A stretch of 5,480 nt of DNA from Alphaproteobacteria bacterium. GTDB lineage: Bacteria; Pseudomonadota; Alphaproteobacteria; Sphingomonadales; Sphingomonadaceae. The notes under the pieces were generated by a model. That model ran no database searches, was not told the DNA's origin, and saw only the letters and a list, made by a program, of their open reading frames with translations. The first letter of the stretch is position 1, and each line of letters begins with the position of its first letter. Made by a program: the position numbers and the translations under genes. Location: contig JAQGLH010000056.1 of NCBI GenBank assembly GCA_028293005.1, positions 1 to 5,480 of the forward strand, given 5' to 3'. This document shows positions 1 to 5,480 of the stretch, one piece after another.

Positions 1-377
1 AGCCTGGCCCAGGGCGCGGCCCGAGGCGAGGCATAGGCCGGCGACACGACGGCGACGGGGAGGCCGACACTCATCGCCGCGAGCATGATCAGCGCGTGGT
101 TGACGCCGTTGGCGGCGAGAAGCATCAGCGGCCGCTCGGTCGTCACCGGCAAGGCCAGCAGCCGCGCCGCCAGAGCGCCGCGGATCCGCTCCGCCTCACC
201 ATAGCTCAGCTCACGCAACCCGTCCGCCGCTTGTTCGGTCAGGAAAAGGCGATCGGGATGCGAGGCAGCCCAGCGCGTCAGCCTTGAATCTATCGTGCCC
301 TCGAGCGGCGGCGGATCGAGCGCATTGCGCACAATCGTCGAACCGTCCGCACGCGACTCCTGGCGGATGTCTGACAC
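1..377 (-). CDS. AMP-binding acyl-CoA synthetase, feruloyl-CoA synthase-like (N-terminal part, cut by left window edge)
   Basis: Translating the minus strand from a GTG at 375-377 gives 125 codons without a stop up to the window edge. The protein matches, from memory, the N-terminal region of feruloyl-CoA synthases (Fcs type). Landmarks are RADGSTIVR near residues 9-17, SRLTRWAASHPDRLFLTEQ near 31-49, LRELSYGEA near 54-62, ERPLMLLAANGVNHALIMLA near 81-100, and GLPVAVVSPAYA near 105-116. Such enzymes adenylate a carboxylic acid with ATP and transfer it to CoA in the cytoplasm, for example ferulate to feruloyl-CoA. The phosphate-binding loop and the C-terminal lid lie outside the window, so catalytic competence cannot be judged. 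No in-frame ATG occurs before residue 85, so the start is non-ATG. GTG at 377 fits the family N-terminus best, but TTG at 389 or GTG at 440 are possible. The upstream in-frame stop is at 468-470. It follows the flavin monooxygenase gene on the same strand. The substrate is inferred only loosely and could be another aryl or acyl acid. Confidence 0.85.
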   Translation of the reverse strand, partial: MSDIRQESRADGSTIVRNALDPPPLEGTIDSRLTRWAASHPDRLFLTEQAADGLRELSYGEAERIRGALAARLLALPVTTERPLMLLAANGVNHALIMLAAMSVGLPVAVVSPAYASPRAAPWAR

Positions 378-548
378 TATCGATCTCAAGCCTTCGCACC
401 CCTCTCCTGAAGCAGCCGCGAATATCGTCTCGTCCGGCACCAGCCGTGGCGAATGGCTCAAACTACCCTATCGCCAAGAAATGATAAGCCCCGTCACAGC
501 GAAGCGATTGTGATCGCCTGACGATGGTAAGAGCCGAGTGCTGGAGCT
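378..548 (-). other. Intergenic gap between the flavin monooxygenase and CoA-synthetase genes
   Basis: This 171-bp gap separates two genes on the same strand. It holds two small inverted repeats. TGGCGA at 447-452 pairs with TCGCCA at 471-476. TCACA at 494-498 pairs with TGTGA at 509-513, overlapping GCGAT/ATCGC arms at 504-517. These could be operator half-sites or a weak hairpin after the monooxygenase stop, but none is strong and no T-tract follows. A TATCAT hexamer on the minus strand resembles a -10 box but lacks a good -35 at the right distance. No gene is seen here. Whether the synthetase is co-transcribed with the monooxygenase is unresolved. Confidence 0.4.
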
Positions 549-1613
549 TCAGCCAAACGCGGGGATGACTTCGCGCGCGAACAACTGCTGCGTGCGGAGA
601 GCCGCCCATTCCGAAATATCGCCGTAGTGGCTCATGATGCTGAATTCATCAAAGCCGACCTTCGCGTGAAAATCTTCGAGTTTCCGGACGATTTGCTTCG
701 GCGTGCCAACCCAGACCATGTCCTGCTCGACCAATTGCTCGTAGCTGAAATCACGCAAGGTCTGCATCAGATCGCTGGCGTAGAAGCCATAGCCGCTCGC
801 GCTCAGCCTCTGCTTGAGCACCTCGTCGTCACGAAGCGTATCATGGGGCCGAATATTGAATTCATAGAAGTTGAGAATGGCTTCGCGCGCCTCGCGGTGC
901 GCGGTGTTTTCGTCATCGGCGAGAAAGACGGCGCGGATGTAGCCTAGATCGGGCGTTGTCTGGTGGATCCGGCAGGCGTTGCGATAGGCTTCGATCGCTT
1001 TTTCGAAAACCTCATATGGCGCCGGTCCGCCGCAGACGATGCCCCATCCGCGTTCGGCGGCTTCGACAAAACCAGCCCCGCTCGTGCCCGTCATATAGAC
1101 CTTCGGGTAGGGCCGCTGCAGGGGCTTTGGCACCACCGACACATCCTCCACGTCGTAAAGCTCGCCATGATAGCTGAAACGGTCTTCGCTCCACGCGAGG
1201 TGAAGGATATCGAGAGCTTCGCGATAGCGTTGCTGGCTTTCCTCCATCGGAATGCCCAGCGGCGGGTAAAGCCAACCATGGCCCCTGCCGACACCGAGCT
1301 CCAGCCGCCCGTTGGTGAGAATGTCGGTCTGCGCGATCTGACCGGCGAGAACCATCGGGTTATGAAGCGGCAGCGTGTGGCACAAAGTACGGAAGCGAAG
1401 CTGTTTCGTGCGCTGTGCCACCGCGGCGAACATGGCGAGCGGATTGGCGGACACGCCGAAGCTTGGAAAACAGTGATGCTCGATCAAGCTGAACACCGAA
1501 TAGCCCATAGCGTCGGCATGCTCCATCAGCCGGAACACTTCCCAGATCAGCTCAGGATGCGATTTTTCGGGGGCAGACTGCATCTCGCAGTAGATACCAA
1601 AACGAACAGGCAT
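549..1613 (-). CDS. LLM-class flavin-dependent oxidoreductase (luciferase-like monooxygenase)
   Basis: This complete 354-residue protein has the features of the bacterial-luciferase-like superfamily, TIM-barrel enzymes that use reduced FMN supplied by a separate reductase, or F420 in some lineages. Visible landmarks are FGIYCE at 5-10 (first beta strand), EHH at 45-47 in the usual active-site position, LPLHNPMVLAGQIAQTDIL at 81-99, the GRLELGVGRGHG stretch at 102-113 typical of the family, and the late VGTPKQIVRKL block at 302-312 found in most LLM proteins. The length is normal and there is no signal peptide, so it should be cytosolic. ATG at 1611-1613 is preceded by GGGAG (1623-1627) with a 9-nt spacer. 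In a catabolic cluster it would most likely hydroxylate, cleave or carry out Baeyer-Villiger oxidation on a pathway intermediate, but the family is too broad to name a reaction. It needs a flavin reductase partner, which is not in this window. Family assignment is firm; substrate is unknown. Confidence 0.93.
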   Translation of the reverse strand: MPVRFGIYCEMQSAPEKSHPELIWEVFRLMEHADAMGYSVFSLIEHHCFPSFGVSANPLAMFAAVAQRTKQLRFRTLCHTLPLHNPMVLAGQIAQTDILTNGRLELGVGRGHGWLYPPLGIPMEESQQRYREALDILHLAWSEDRFSYHGELYDVEDVSVVPKPLQRPYPKVYMTGTSGAGFVEAAERGWGIVCGGPAPYEVFEKAIEAYRNACRIHQTTPDLGYIRAVFLADDENTAHREAREAILNFYEFNIRPHDTLRDDEVLKQRLSASGYGFYASDLMQTLRDFSYEQLVEQDMVWVGTPKQIVRKLEDFHAKVGFDEFSIMSHYGDISEWAALRTQQLFAREVIPAFG

Positions 1614-1871
1614 TCCGTAAATCTCCCGTTTGATCGCAAGGCTTCAATGGCAGTGGGCGGCCAGGGCCAGCCACCCGGCCGGATTCACGTTTTTTAGAGC
1701 GATAAGACTGGGTGCAAGATGGCGGAGCCGAAGGTCAGGAGGTCCATGGCGTCTTTCTCGATCGCGCGACGCGGCTGGGGCTCAAGGCCATTTGGCACGT
1801 CGCTGGATACCTATCTCATTACTTTGCCGGGAAAATCAGCCATAGGAGCGCTCGTTGACATGCGCCTCCAC

Positions 1872-1900
1872 ATCATCCGGCAACGGTCAAAACGAGTCAA
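1872..1900 (-). promoter_or_regulatory. Putative sigma70-type promoter for the flavin monooxygenase gene
   Basis: On the minus strand TTGACT (1895-1900, 5 of 6 matches to the -35 consensus) is followed after exactly 17 nt by GATGAT (1872-1877, 4 of 6 matches to the -10 consensus). The predicted start point near 1865 would leave a leader of about 250 nt before the monooxygenase ATG, which is long. A second TTGAC lies 10 bp downstream of the first, within the spacer. The match is by eye; alphaproteobacterial promoters often deviate from the E. coli consensus. Confidence 0.3.
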
Positions 1901-1962
1901 GCGAACGTCTCGTGCAAAGTGCCGCGAAACTTGCTGGATAGAAGCTTCACCCAATTGACCGT
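1883..1962. promoter_or_regulatory. 8-bp inverted repeat flanking/overlapping the putative promoter
   Basis: On the plus strand TTGACCGT (1955-1962) is matched by its exact reverse complement ACGGTCAA (1883-1890), with 64 bp between the arms. The left arm sits inside the spacer of the putative promoter and the right arm upstream of it. The spacing is too long for a simple hairpin but fits two binding sites for one regulator. An 8-bp match can also arise by chance in a region this size. Confidence 0.22.
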
Positions 1963-1974
1963 CACGGGATTGAT

Positions 1975-1997
1975 GAGAAAGAACTCGCCGCGGCGAG
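1975..1997 (-). terminator. Possible intrinsic terminator downstream of the SDR gene
   Basis: CTCGCCGCGGCGAG at 1984-1997 is a perfect 14-bp palindrome, able to fold in RNA as a 5-bp GC stem with a CGCG loop. On the minus strand it is followed at once by TTCTTTCTC (1975-1983), a U-rich though imperfect tract. It lies about 40 bp after the SDR stop codon, where a terminator of the GMC-SDR transcript would be expected. The short stem and interrupted T-run keep confidence modest. Confidence 0.38.
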
Positions 1998-2039
1998 GCA
2001 AGCGCAGCCAGCTTGAGGGAAGCGGAGCATGTCCGCGGA

Positions 2040-2846
2040 TTAAGCAGCCGGCTCGGGCCGTTTGCCCACGGCGGCACCGCCGTCGCTGAGGATGATCGTT
2101 CCTGTCGCGTAGCCGCCGTTGCGCGGCGAGGCGAGCAGCACATAATGGCCGGCATGGTCCTCCGGCTCGGCGATCCGCCCCATCGGAGTCATTCCCGCGA
2201 CCAGCTCGTCGAGCCCCGGCATGTCCGCCATATGGACCTGGTCCATCCCCGCCGAGCGGCTGCCCTGGAGCGGGGTTCGCGTTCCCCCCGGCGCGACGCC
2301 ATTGACGCGCACGTCCGGGGTCAGCTCCCAGGCGAGCTGCTTGATCAGCCCCACCACGGCATGCTTGGAAGCGACATAGATCGGGCCGCCGCCTCCGGTG
2401 AGGAAGCTCGAGGTCGAAGCGGTGAAGACGATGCTGCCCTTGGTCTTGCGAAGCTCGGGCACCGCCGCCCGCGCGCCGAGCATATAGCCTTTGACGTTGA
2501 CGCCGTAGATCTCGTCGCAGATCTCGGAGAGACGGTCCGCAGGCTGCTCCATCAACGGCACCAGATAGTCCCAGATGCCGGCGTTGCCGACGAACGTATC
2601 GAGCTTGCCGAACGCCTCGACAACCGCCGCGACCGCGCGCTCATTGTCTTCGAGCGAGCGCACGTCGCCGGCGACCGCGACCACCCGCCCATCATATTTC
2701 TGCTTGATCGCGTCGACCTGCGCATCGTTCGCGGCGAGCACGCCGACCGATGCGCCTTCCTCCAGGAAGCGGTCGACCACGGCCGCACCGATCCCCGTCG
2801 CGCCGCCGGTCACCAGCGCCGCCTGCCCCTCAAGCCATAAGCCCAT
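2040..2846 (-). CDS. Short-chain dehydrogenase of the cis-dihydrodiol dehydrogenase (BphB/HcaB-like) group
   Basis: This classical SDR has 268 residues from the ATG at 2844-2846. The Rossmann glycine motif TGGATGIG is at 13-20, NAG at 88-90, and the catalytic set Ser144, Tyr157, Lys161 (YVASK) has the same spacing as in BphB. Stretches GDVRSLED (60-67), NAGIWDY (88-94), GGGGPIY (151-157) and [13 protein letters not shown] (179-191) closely resemble biphenyl cis-dihydrodiol dehydrogenase and its phenylpropionate counterpart as I recall them. The expected reaction is NAD-dependent oxidation of a cis-diol or secondary alcohol in the cytosol. Unusually, the acidic residue that normally ends beta strand 2 and binds the NAD ribose is missing (VLAAND at 36-41, where BphB has VLD). 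The start was chosen because GGGGAGAG (2852-2859) sits 5 nt upstream; longer in-frame starts at 2861 and 2957 would add residues unlike the family N-terminus. It overlaps the GMC gene by 17 bp, implying coupled translation. Family is firm; substrate is inferred. Confidence 0.92.
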   Translation of the reverse strand: MGLWLEGQAALVTGGATGIGAAVVDRFLEEGASVGVLAANDAQVDAIKQKYDGRVVAVAGDVRSLEDNERAVAAVVEAFGKLDTFVGNAGIWDYLVPLMEQPADRLSEICDEIYGVNVKGYMLGARAAVPELRKTKGSIVFTASTSSFLTGGGGPIYVASKHAVVGLIKQLAWELTPDVRVNGVAPGGTRTPLQGSRSAGMDQVHMADMPGLDELVAGMTPMGRIAEPEDHAGHYVLLASPRNGGYATGTIILSDGGAAVGKRPEPAA

Positions 2847-4509
2847 CTGCTCTCTCCCCATCTTTTCTTTCGTGATCGAATATTGCGGCCGGCGGCCAGC
2901 GCCAGTCTTCCGCGATAAGCTGGGAGGCACGCCACGCGATCGCCATCGTCGCGGCATGGGTGTGGGCTGAAACGATAGCCGGCATCACCGACGCATCGAT
3001 CACGCGCAGTCCCTCGACGCCGATCACGCGCAGCCGGGGATCGACCACGGCGTCGGCGCCCTGCCCCATCCGGCACGTCCCGACCGGATGATAGACGGTG
3101 CTGCCGTAATCGAGATAATAACGTTCCGCCTCCTCGGCGCTGTTCACCATTTCGCCGGGGAAGGTCTCATGCGCGATCAGCTCGGACAGCGGCGCCGTGC
3201 CGCAGATCCTCCGGATCGCCGCGATGATCTTCGCACCATAAGCGCGATCGTCAGGGTGGGTCAGCGCGTTCGGCCGAATGATCGGCGGAGCTGCGGGATC
3301 GGCCGACCGGATCATCACTTCGCCGCGGCTCTTCGGACGCAATTGGTAGCCGATCACCATGATGCCATGGCCTTTTTCGACGTCCATGTTGAGCTTGCCG
3401 GGATTGGTCGACATCGGCCCCATGATGAGCTCGATGTCGGGCCGTTCGAGCGTGGGATCGGACTTCAGGAAAGCGACCACGTCGTGAGATCCGGTCGACA
3501 TGATTCCTTTGGAGGTCAGCAGATAAAGAAGCAGGCTCTTGATCAGGCCGACACCGCGCAGCTGCGGGTTGATGCTGATCGGCCGGTTGATGCGAAACTG
3601 GAGCGCGAGCAGGCGATGATCCTGAAGGTTCCGGCCAACCGCGGGTGCGTCGACAATCGGATCAATGCCGAGCTGCTGCAGGTGCGCAGCCTGCCCGATC
3701 CCGGATAGCTGGAGCAGCTTGGGGGATTCGAGCGTGCCGGCGCTGACGATCACCTCCTTGCGCACGTTAATTCGCAACGGCCCTTCGGCGTCGCGCGCGA
3801 GGATCCCGACCGCCTTTTTCTTCTGGAACAGGATGCGGGTCGCTTCGGTCGCCTCGAGCACGATGAGGTTCGGCCGCTTCCGGATCGGTGCGATGAACGC
3901 CTTCGAAGCGCTCATCCGTTTGCCGCCTTTGGCGGTGAAGGTGACGTAGCCGACGCCTTCCTGGTCGGGTCGATTGACGTCTTCGCGCCACGGCAGGCCG
4001 CTGTTCACCGCACTGTCGATGAACGCATCCGGCAGCGGGTGGGGATTGTTGTGGCGGCTGATGGTCATCGGGCCGCCCGTCCCGCGCACTTCGTCCTCGC
4101 CCATCTCATGATCTTCGAGCGCCTTGAAGCAGGGCGCGATCTGCGCCCAGCCCCAGCCTGGATTGCCCATCGCCTCCCAGTCGTCGAAATCCTGCGGCTG
4201 CCCCCGCGTGTAGAACAATCCGTTGACCGCGCTGCAGCCGCCCATCAGCTTGCCGCGCGGCCAGGAATCGGCGACGCCGCCGGTGCCGGGCTCGGGCTCG
4301 GTCTCGAAGCGGGCGACATATTTGGTATCGAACATCAATTGCGCGAAGCCCTTGGGCATGCGCAGCAGCAAAGTGTCTCTGCCGCGCCCGCTCTCCAGCA
4401 GAACGACCTTGTCGCGCCCGCTCTCGCTGAGCCGATTGGCAAGCACGCAGCCGGCAGAGCCGGCGCCGACCACCACAAAATCACAGTCGATGACTCTTTC
4501 CCCCGCCAT
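2830..4509 (-). CDS. GMC-family FAD-dependent alcohol dehydrogenase/oxidase (choline dehydrogenase-like)
   Basis: This complete 559-residue protein is of normal length for glucose-methanol-choline oxidoreductases. It shows the FAD-binding GAGSAG at 15-20, Glu39 ending beta strand 2 (LLESG), the first GMC signature [14 protein letters not shown] at 84-97, the second signature [15 protein letters not shown] at 258-272, and the C-terminal catalytic block with His474 in [10 protein letters not shown]. The second catalytic position falls in VSAHTHAAT (513-521), where many relatives have a GNTN-type sequence. No signal peptide is seen, so it is probably cytosolic or membrane-peripheral. Such enzymes oxidise primary or secondary alcohols to aldehydes or ketones, passing electrons to oxygen or to quinone/cytochrome carriers. 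Known relatives include choline, polyethylene-glycol and lignin-dimer alcohol oxidising enzymes. The ATG at 4507-4509 has no clear ribosome binding site but lies 3 nt past the stop of a small in-frame upstream ORF with a strong one. The gene overlaps the following SDR gene by 17 bp. The substrate cannot be named. Confidence 0.95.
   Translation of the reverse strand: MAGERVIDCDFVVVGAGSAGCVLANRLSESGRDKVVLLESGRGRDTLLLRMPKGFAQLMFDTKYVARFETEPEPGTGGVADSWPRGKLMGGCSAVNGLFYTRGQPQDFDDWEAMGNPGWGWAQIAPCFKALEDHEMGEDEVRGTGGPMTISRHNNPHPLPDAFIDSAVNSGLPWREDVNRPDQEGVGYVTFTAKGGKRMSASKAFIAPIRKRPNLIVLEATEATRILFQKKKAVGILARDAEGPLRINVRKEVIVSAGTLESPKLLQLSGIGQAAHLQQLGIDPIVDAPAVGRNLQDHRLLALQFRINRPISINPQLRGVGLIKSLLLYLLTSKGIMSTGSHDVVAFLKSDPTLERPDIELIMGPMSTNPGKLNMDVEKGHGIMVIGYQLRPKSRGEVMIRSADPAAPPIIRPNALTHPDDRAYGAKIIAAIRRICGTAPLSELIAHETFPGEMVNSAEEAERYYLDYGSTVYHPVGTCRMGQGADAVVDPRLRVIGVEGLRVIDASVMPAIVSAHTHAATMAIAWRASQLIAEDWRWPPAAIFDHERKDGERADGLMA
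2852..2859 (-). promoter_or_regulatory. Ribosome binding site deciding the SDR start
   Basis: GGGGAGAG on the minus strand ends 5 nt before the ATG at 2844-2846. It lies inside the last codons of the GMC gene and supports this ATG over the in-frame ATG at 2859-2861, which has only an A-rich purine run upstream. Confidence 0.7.
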
Positions 4510-4512
4510 GGC

Positions 4513-4587
4513 TCAATCGCCCTGGGGAGGAAGCGGCCGGGAAATGCGCGCCGCGCCGATTGCAGCATTGCGGTTCAGCCAAGACAT
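4513..4587 (-). CDS. 24-codon upstream ORF/leader peptide in frame with the GMC gene
   Basis: ATG at 4585-4587 is preceded by AGGGGAG (4594-4600) with a 6-nt spacer, the best ribosome binding site near the GMC gene. The ORF encodes 24 residues beginning MSWLNRNAAIG and ending PLPPQGD, then stops at TGA (4513-4515). One codon (GCC) later the GMC ATG begins in the same frame. No family is recognised, and the peptide lacks a hydrophobic signal segment. Possible readings are a leader peptide whose termination feeds reinitiation at the GMC start, the remains of a former N-terminal extension ended by a nonsense change, a sequencing error in the TGA, or chance. The absence of a ribosome binding site at the GMC start favours reinitiation. 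Translation is inferred, not shown. Confidence 0.4.
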   Translation of the reverse strand: MSWLNRNAAIGAARISRPLPPQGD

Positions 4588-4593
4588 GTCCAA

Positions 4594-4600
4594 CTCCCCT
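4594..4600 (-). promoter_or_regulatory. Strong ribosome binding site for the leader ORF upstream of GMC
   Basis: AGGGGAG on the minus strand lies 6 nt before the ATG at 4585-4587. The annotated GMC ATG has only a weak AGGG about 14 nt upstream, so this site probably drives ribosome entry for both the leader ORF and the GMC gene. Confidence 0.55.
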
Positions 4601-4650
4601 ATCCTTGCTCGCGGCGCGCTCGGATGGCGACTTGAGCGAACCCAACGAGC

Positions 4651-4684
4651 GGCGGCCAGGGCGCATCGCAGCGCCCCGGCCGCC
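4651..4684 (-). terminator. Strong GC hairpin just after the TonB-dependent receptor gene
   Basis: On the minus strand GGCGGCCGGGGCGC (4671-4684) is complementary to GCGCCCTGGCCGCC (4651-4664) with a 6-nt loop (TGCGAT). It gives a 14-bp stem with a single G-U wobble; the plus-strand RNA would have an A-C mismatch there, so the structure suits minus-strand transcription. It starts 6 nt after the receptor stop codon. No T-tract follows, so it may be an imperfect terminator, a 3'-end stabiliser, or an attenuator that lowers expression of the downstream GMC-SDR genes. I see no convincing promoter in the remaining bases up to the leader ORF. Confidence 0.6.
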
Positions 4685-4690
4685 TTCGGG

Positions 4691-5480
4691 CTAATATTTG
4701 TAGCCCAGCTTGAGGAACCATTCACGCGGGCGCGAGTACATGCCGGTCGCCGCCGACGCCTGGATCAGGTCGACATAGCCGCCGAGCAGGTAGCGCTTGT
4801 CGCCCATGTTGGTCACCCCGACGGTCAGCTCGAACTGCCGGTAGTCGAGCGTCGCACTGGCCCCGAACACACTATAGCCCCCTTGGTATAGATCGGGCGA
4901 ATTGACCGCGTCCTTGAAGTGCGAAGACCGGTAGGTCCAATCGCCGCGCACCGTGAACTTGCGGTCGCCCGAATCCATCACGACGGCGTTGACCGCGGCG
5001 GAGGCCGTCCATTTCGGGACGTTGGGGAAGCGGCTATCGACATTGACCGGAGTCGCGGTCGGGGAGACCGAGCGGTAATAAGCGTCGAGATAGCCGACAC
5101 CGCCCGAGACCCTCAGCCAATCGGTCAGCACGGCATCGCCTTCAATCTCGAAGCCCTTGATCCGGGCTTGGCCGGCATTGCGGACCTTGGGCGCGAGCCC
5201 TTCGTTCACCACGATCTGAATATCGGTATAGTCCGACTGGAACACCGCCCCATTCAACCGCAGCCGGCGATCGAGCAATTCGGTCTTCAGGCCGAGCTCG
5301 TAGGTCTCGACGAATTCAGGCGCGAACGGCGTTGCCGCCGGCTCAGGAGGAAAAATCCGCTGGGTGAAGCCGCCGCTTTTGAAACCCTTCGAATAGGAAG
5401 CGTAGCTCAATGTACGGTCACCGATCTTATAGTCGATCGTGAGCGCTGGCGTCAGCTCCTTGGCACGGGTCGACACTTCG
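4691..5480 (-). CDS. TonB-dependent receptor, C-terminal beta-barrel (cut by right window edge)
   Basis: The last 262 codons of a TonB-dependent outer-membrane receptor are present; the frame stays open through the right edge, so the plug domain and N-terminus are missing. The GTG at 5474-5476 is an internal valine and not a start. Typical barrel features are alternating aromatic strands such as YASYSKGFKSGGF, the ETYELGLKTELLDRRLRLNGAVF strand pair, the NAGQARIKGFEIEGD turn that is widespread in the family, and the C-terminal FLKLGYKY ending in an aromatic residue, as needed for outer-membrane assembly. These receptors take up iron complexes or, commonly in sphingomonads, organic growth substrates using TonB energy. 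Its position directly upstream of catabolic oxidoreductases on the same strand suggests substrate uptake over iron supply, but this is inference. A strong hairpin follows the TAG stop at 4691-4693. Confidence 0.93.
   Translation of the reverse strand, partial: EVSTRAKELTPALTIDYKIGDRTLSYASYSKGFKSGGFTQRIFPPEPAATPFAPEFVETYELGLKTELLDRRLRLNGAVFQSDYTDIQIVVNEGLAPKVRNAGQARIKGFEIEGDAVLTDWLRVSGGVGYLDAYYRSVSPTATPVNVDSRFPNVPKWTASAAVNAVVMDSGDRKFTVRGDWTYRSSHFKDAVNSPDLYQGGYSVFGASATLDYRQFELTVGVTNMGDKRYLLGGYVDLIQASAATGMYSRPREWFLKLGYKY

Larger units (their letters stand above)
1614..2039 (-). other. Intergenic region between SDR and flavin monooxygenase genes, no supported gene
   Basis: This 426-bp stretch is visibly less GC-rich than the flanking genes and no reading frame in it looks like a recognised family. 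Reading on the minus strand it contains a palindrome followed by a T-rich run just after the SDR gene, a plausible sigma70-type promoter, and an inverted repeat (each listed separately). Short open stretches exist, including a 16-codon ATG ORF at 1811-1861 with GGAGG only 3 nt upstream, but neither length nor sequence supports a real gene. The simplest reading is an end-of-transcript plus promoter/regulatory region dividing the cluster into two transcripts. A decayed gene cannot be excluded. Confidence 0.5.

Noticed and set aside
1690..1695. T6 run on the plus strand after a GGCC-rich stretch, resembling a plus-strand terminator
   Set aside because: There is no plus-strand gene to terminate and the upstream GGCC repeats do not form one clear stem.
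963..1697. 244-codon plus-strand ORF opposite the flavin monooxygenase
   Set aside because: It is antisense to a clear LLM-family gene, shows no family-like sequence, and long antisense frames are expected in GC-rich codon usage.
1811..1861. 16-codon minus-strand ORF with GGAGG 3 nt upstream
   Set aside because: Spacing is too short for a normal ribosome site, the putative transcript start would lie almost on it, and the peptide has no recognisable character.
1914..2039. Short minus-strand frame reading RRGEFFLINPVTVNW, briefly suggestive of a LytTR-type DNA-binding domain or gene remnant
   Set aside because: The similarity is superficial, key LytTR positions are missing, there is no start, and it runs through the palindrome after the SDR stop.
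2013..2840. 275-codon plus-strand ORF opposite the SDR gene
   Set aside because: Its Arg/His/Asp-rich low-complexity translation is typical of an antisense shadow; the opposite strand carries an intact SDR with all motifs.
2847..2957. N-terminal extension of the SDR by 37 residues (start at 2957)
   Set aside because: The added segment is Arg/Pro-rich, lies inside the GMC coding sequence and is unlike SDR N-termini; the ATG at 2846 has a good ribosome binding site.
4039..4891. Overlapping plus-strand ORFs of 198 and 222 codons opposite the GMC and receptor genes
   Set aside because: They span two well-supported minus-strand genes and the hairpin between them, and neither resembles a protein family.
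1..5480. CRISPR arrays, tRNA/rRNA genes, insertion sequences and attachment sites
   Set aside because: I looked for regularly spaced repeats, RNA-gene signatures, transposase-like frames and terminal inverted repeats and saw none.

Overview
All convincing genes in this window lie on the minus strand, so the biology reads from right to left. The GC-rich composition, the large TonB-dependent outer-membrane receptor and the set of catabolic oxidoreductases suggest a Gram-negative alphaproteobacterium, most likely a sphingomonad (Sphingomonas, Sphingobium, Novosphingobium or similar). The taxonomic call is inferred from gene style and is not proven.

Layout in transcription order: (1) the C-terminal beta-barrel of a TonB-dependent receptor (4691-5480, cut by the right edge), closed by a strong GC hairpin (4651-4684). 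(2) A 24-codon ORF with a good ribosome binding site (4513-4587). It lies in the same frame as the next gene and is separated from it by one TGA codon and one sense codon. (3) A full-length GMC-family FAD alcohol dehydrogenase/oxidase (2830-4509). (4) A short-chain dehydrogenase of the cis-dihydrodiol dehydrogenase (BphB/HcaB) type (2040-2846), which overlaps the GMC gene by 17 bp. (5) A 426-bp non-coding stretch (1614-2039) with a terminator-like palindrome, a plausible promoter and an 8-bp inverted repeat. (6) An LLM-class (luciferase-like) flavin-dependent monooxygenase (549-1613). (7) A 171-bp gap. (8) The N-terminal 125 codons of an AMP-binding acyl-CoA synthetase resembling feruloyl-CoA synthase (1-377, cut by the left edge). 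Gene 8 starts at a non-ATG codon and runs off the edge, so a simple ORF search misses it.

Together the genes look like part of a catabolic cluster. The receptor would import a compound, the GMC enzyme would oxidise an alcohol, the SDR would oxidise a diol or secondary alcohol, the flavin monooxygenase would add oxygen, and the CoA ligase would activate an aromatic or phenylpropanoid-like acid for side-chain shortening. No ring-hydroxylating dioxygenase, regulator or mobile element is visible. The substrate cannot be read from the sequence. A phenylpropanoid or lignin-derived aromatic is the best guess from the CoA ligase and SDR families. The long plus-strand ORFs are antisense shadows of these genes.
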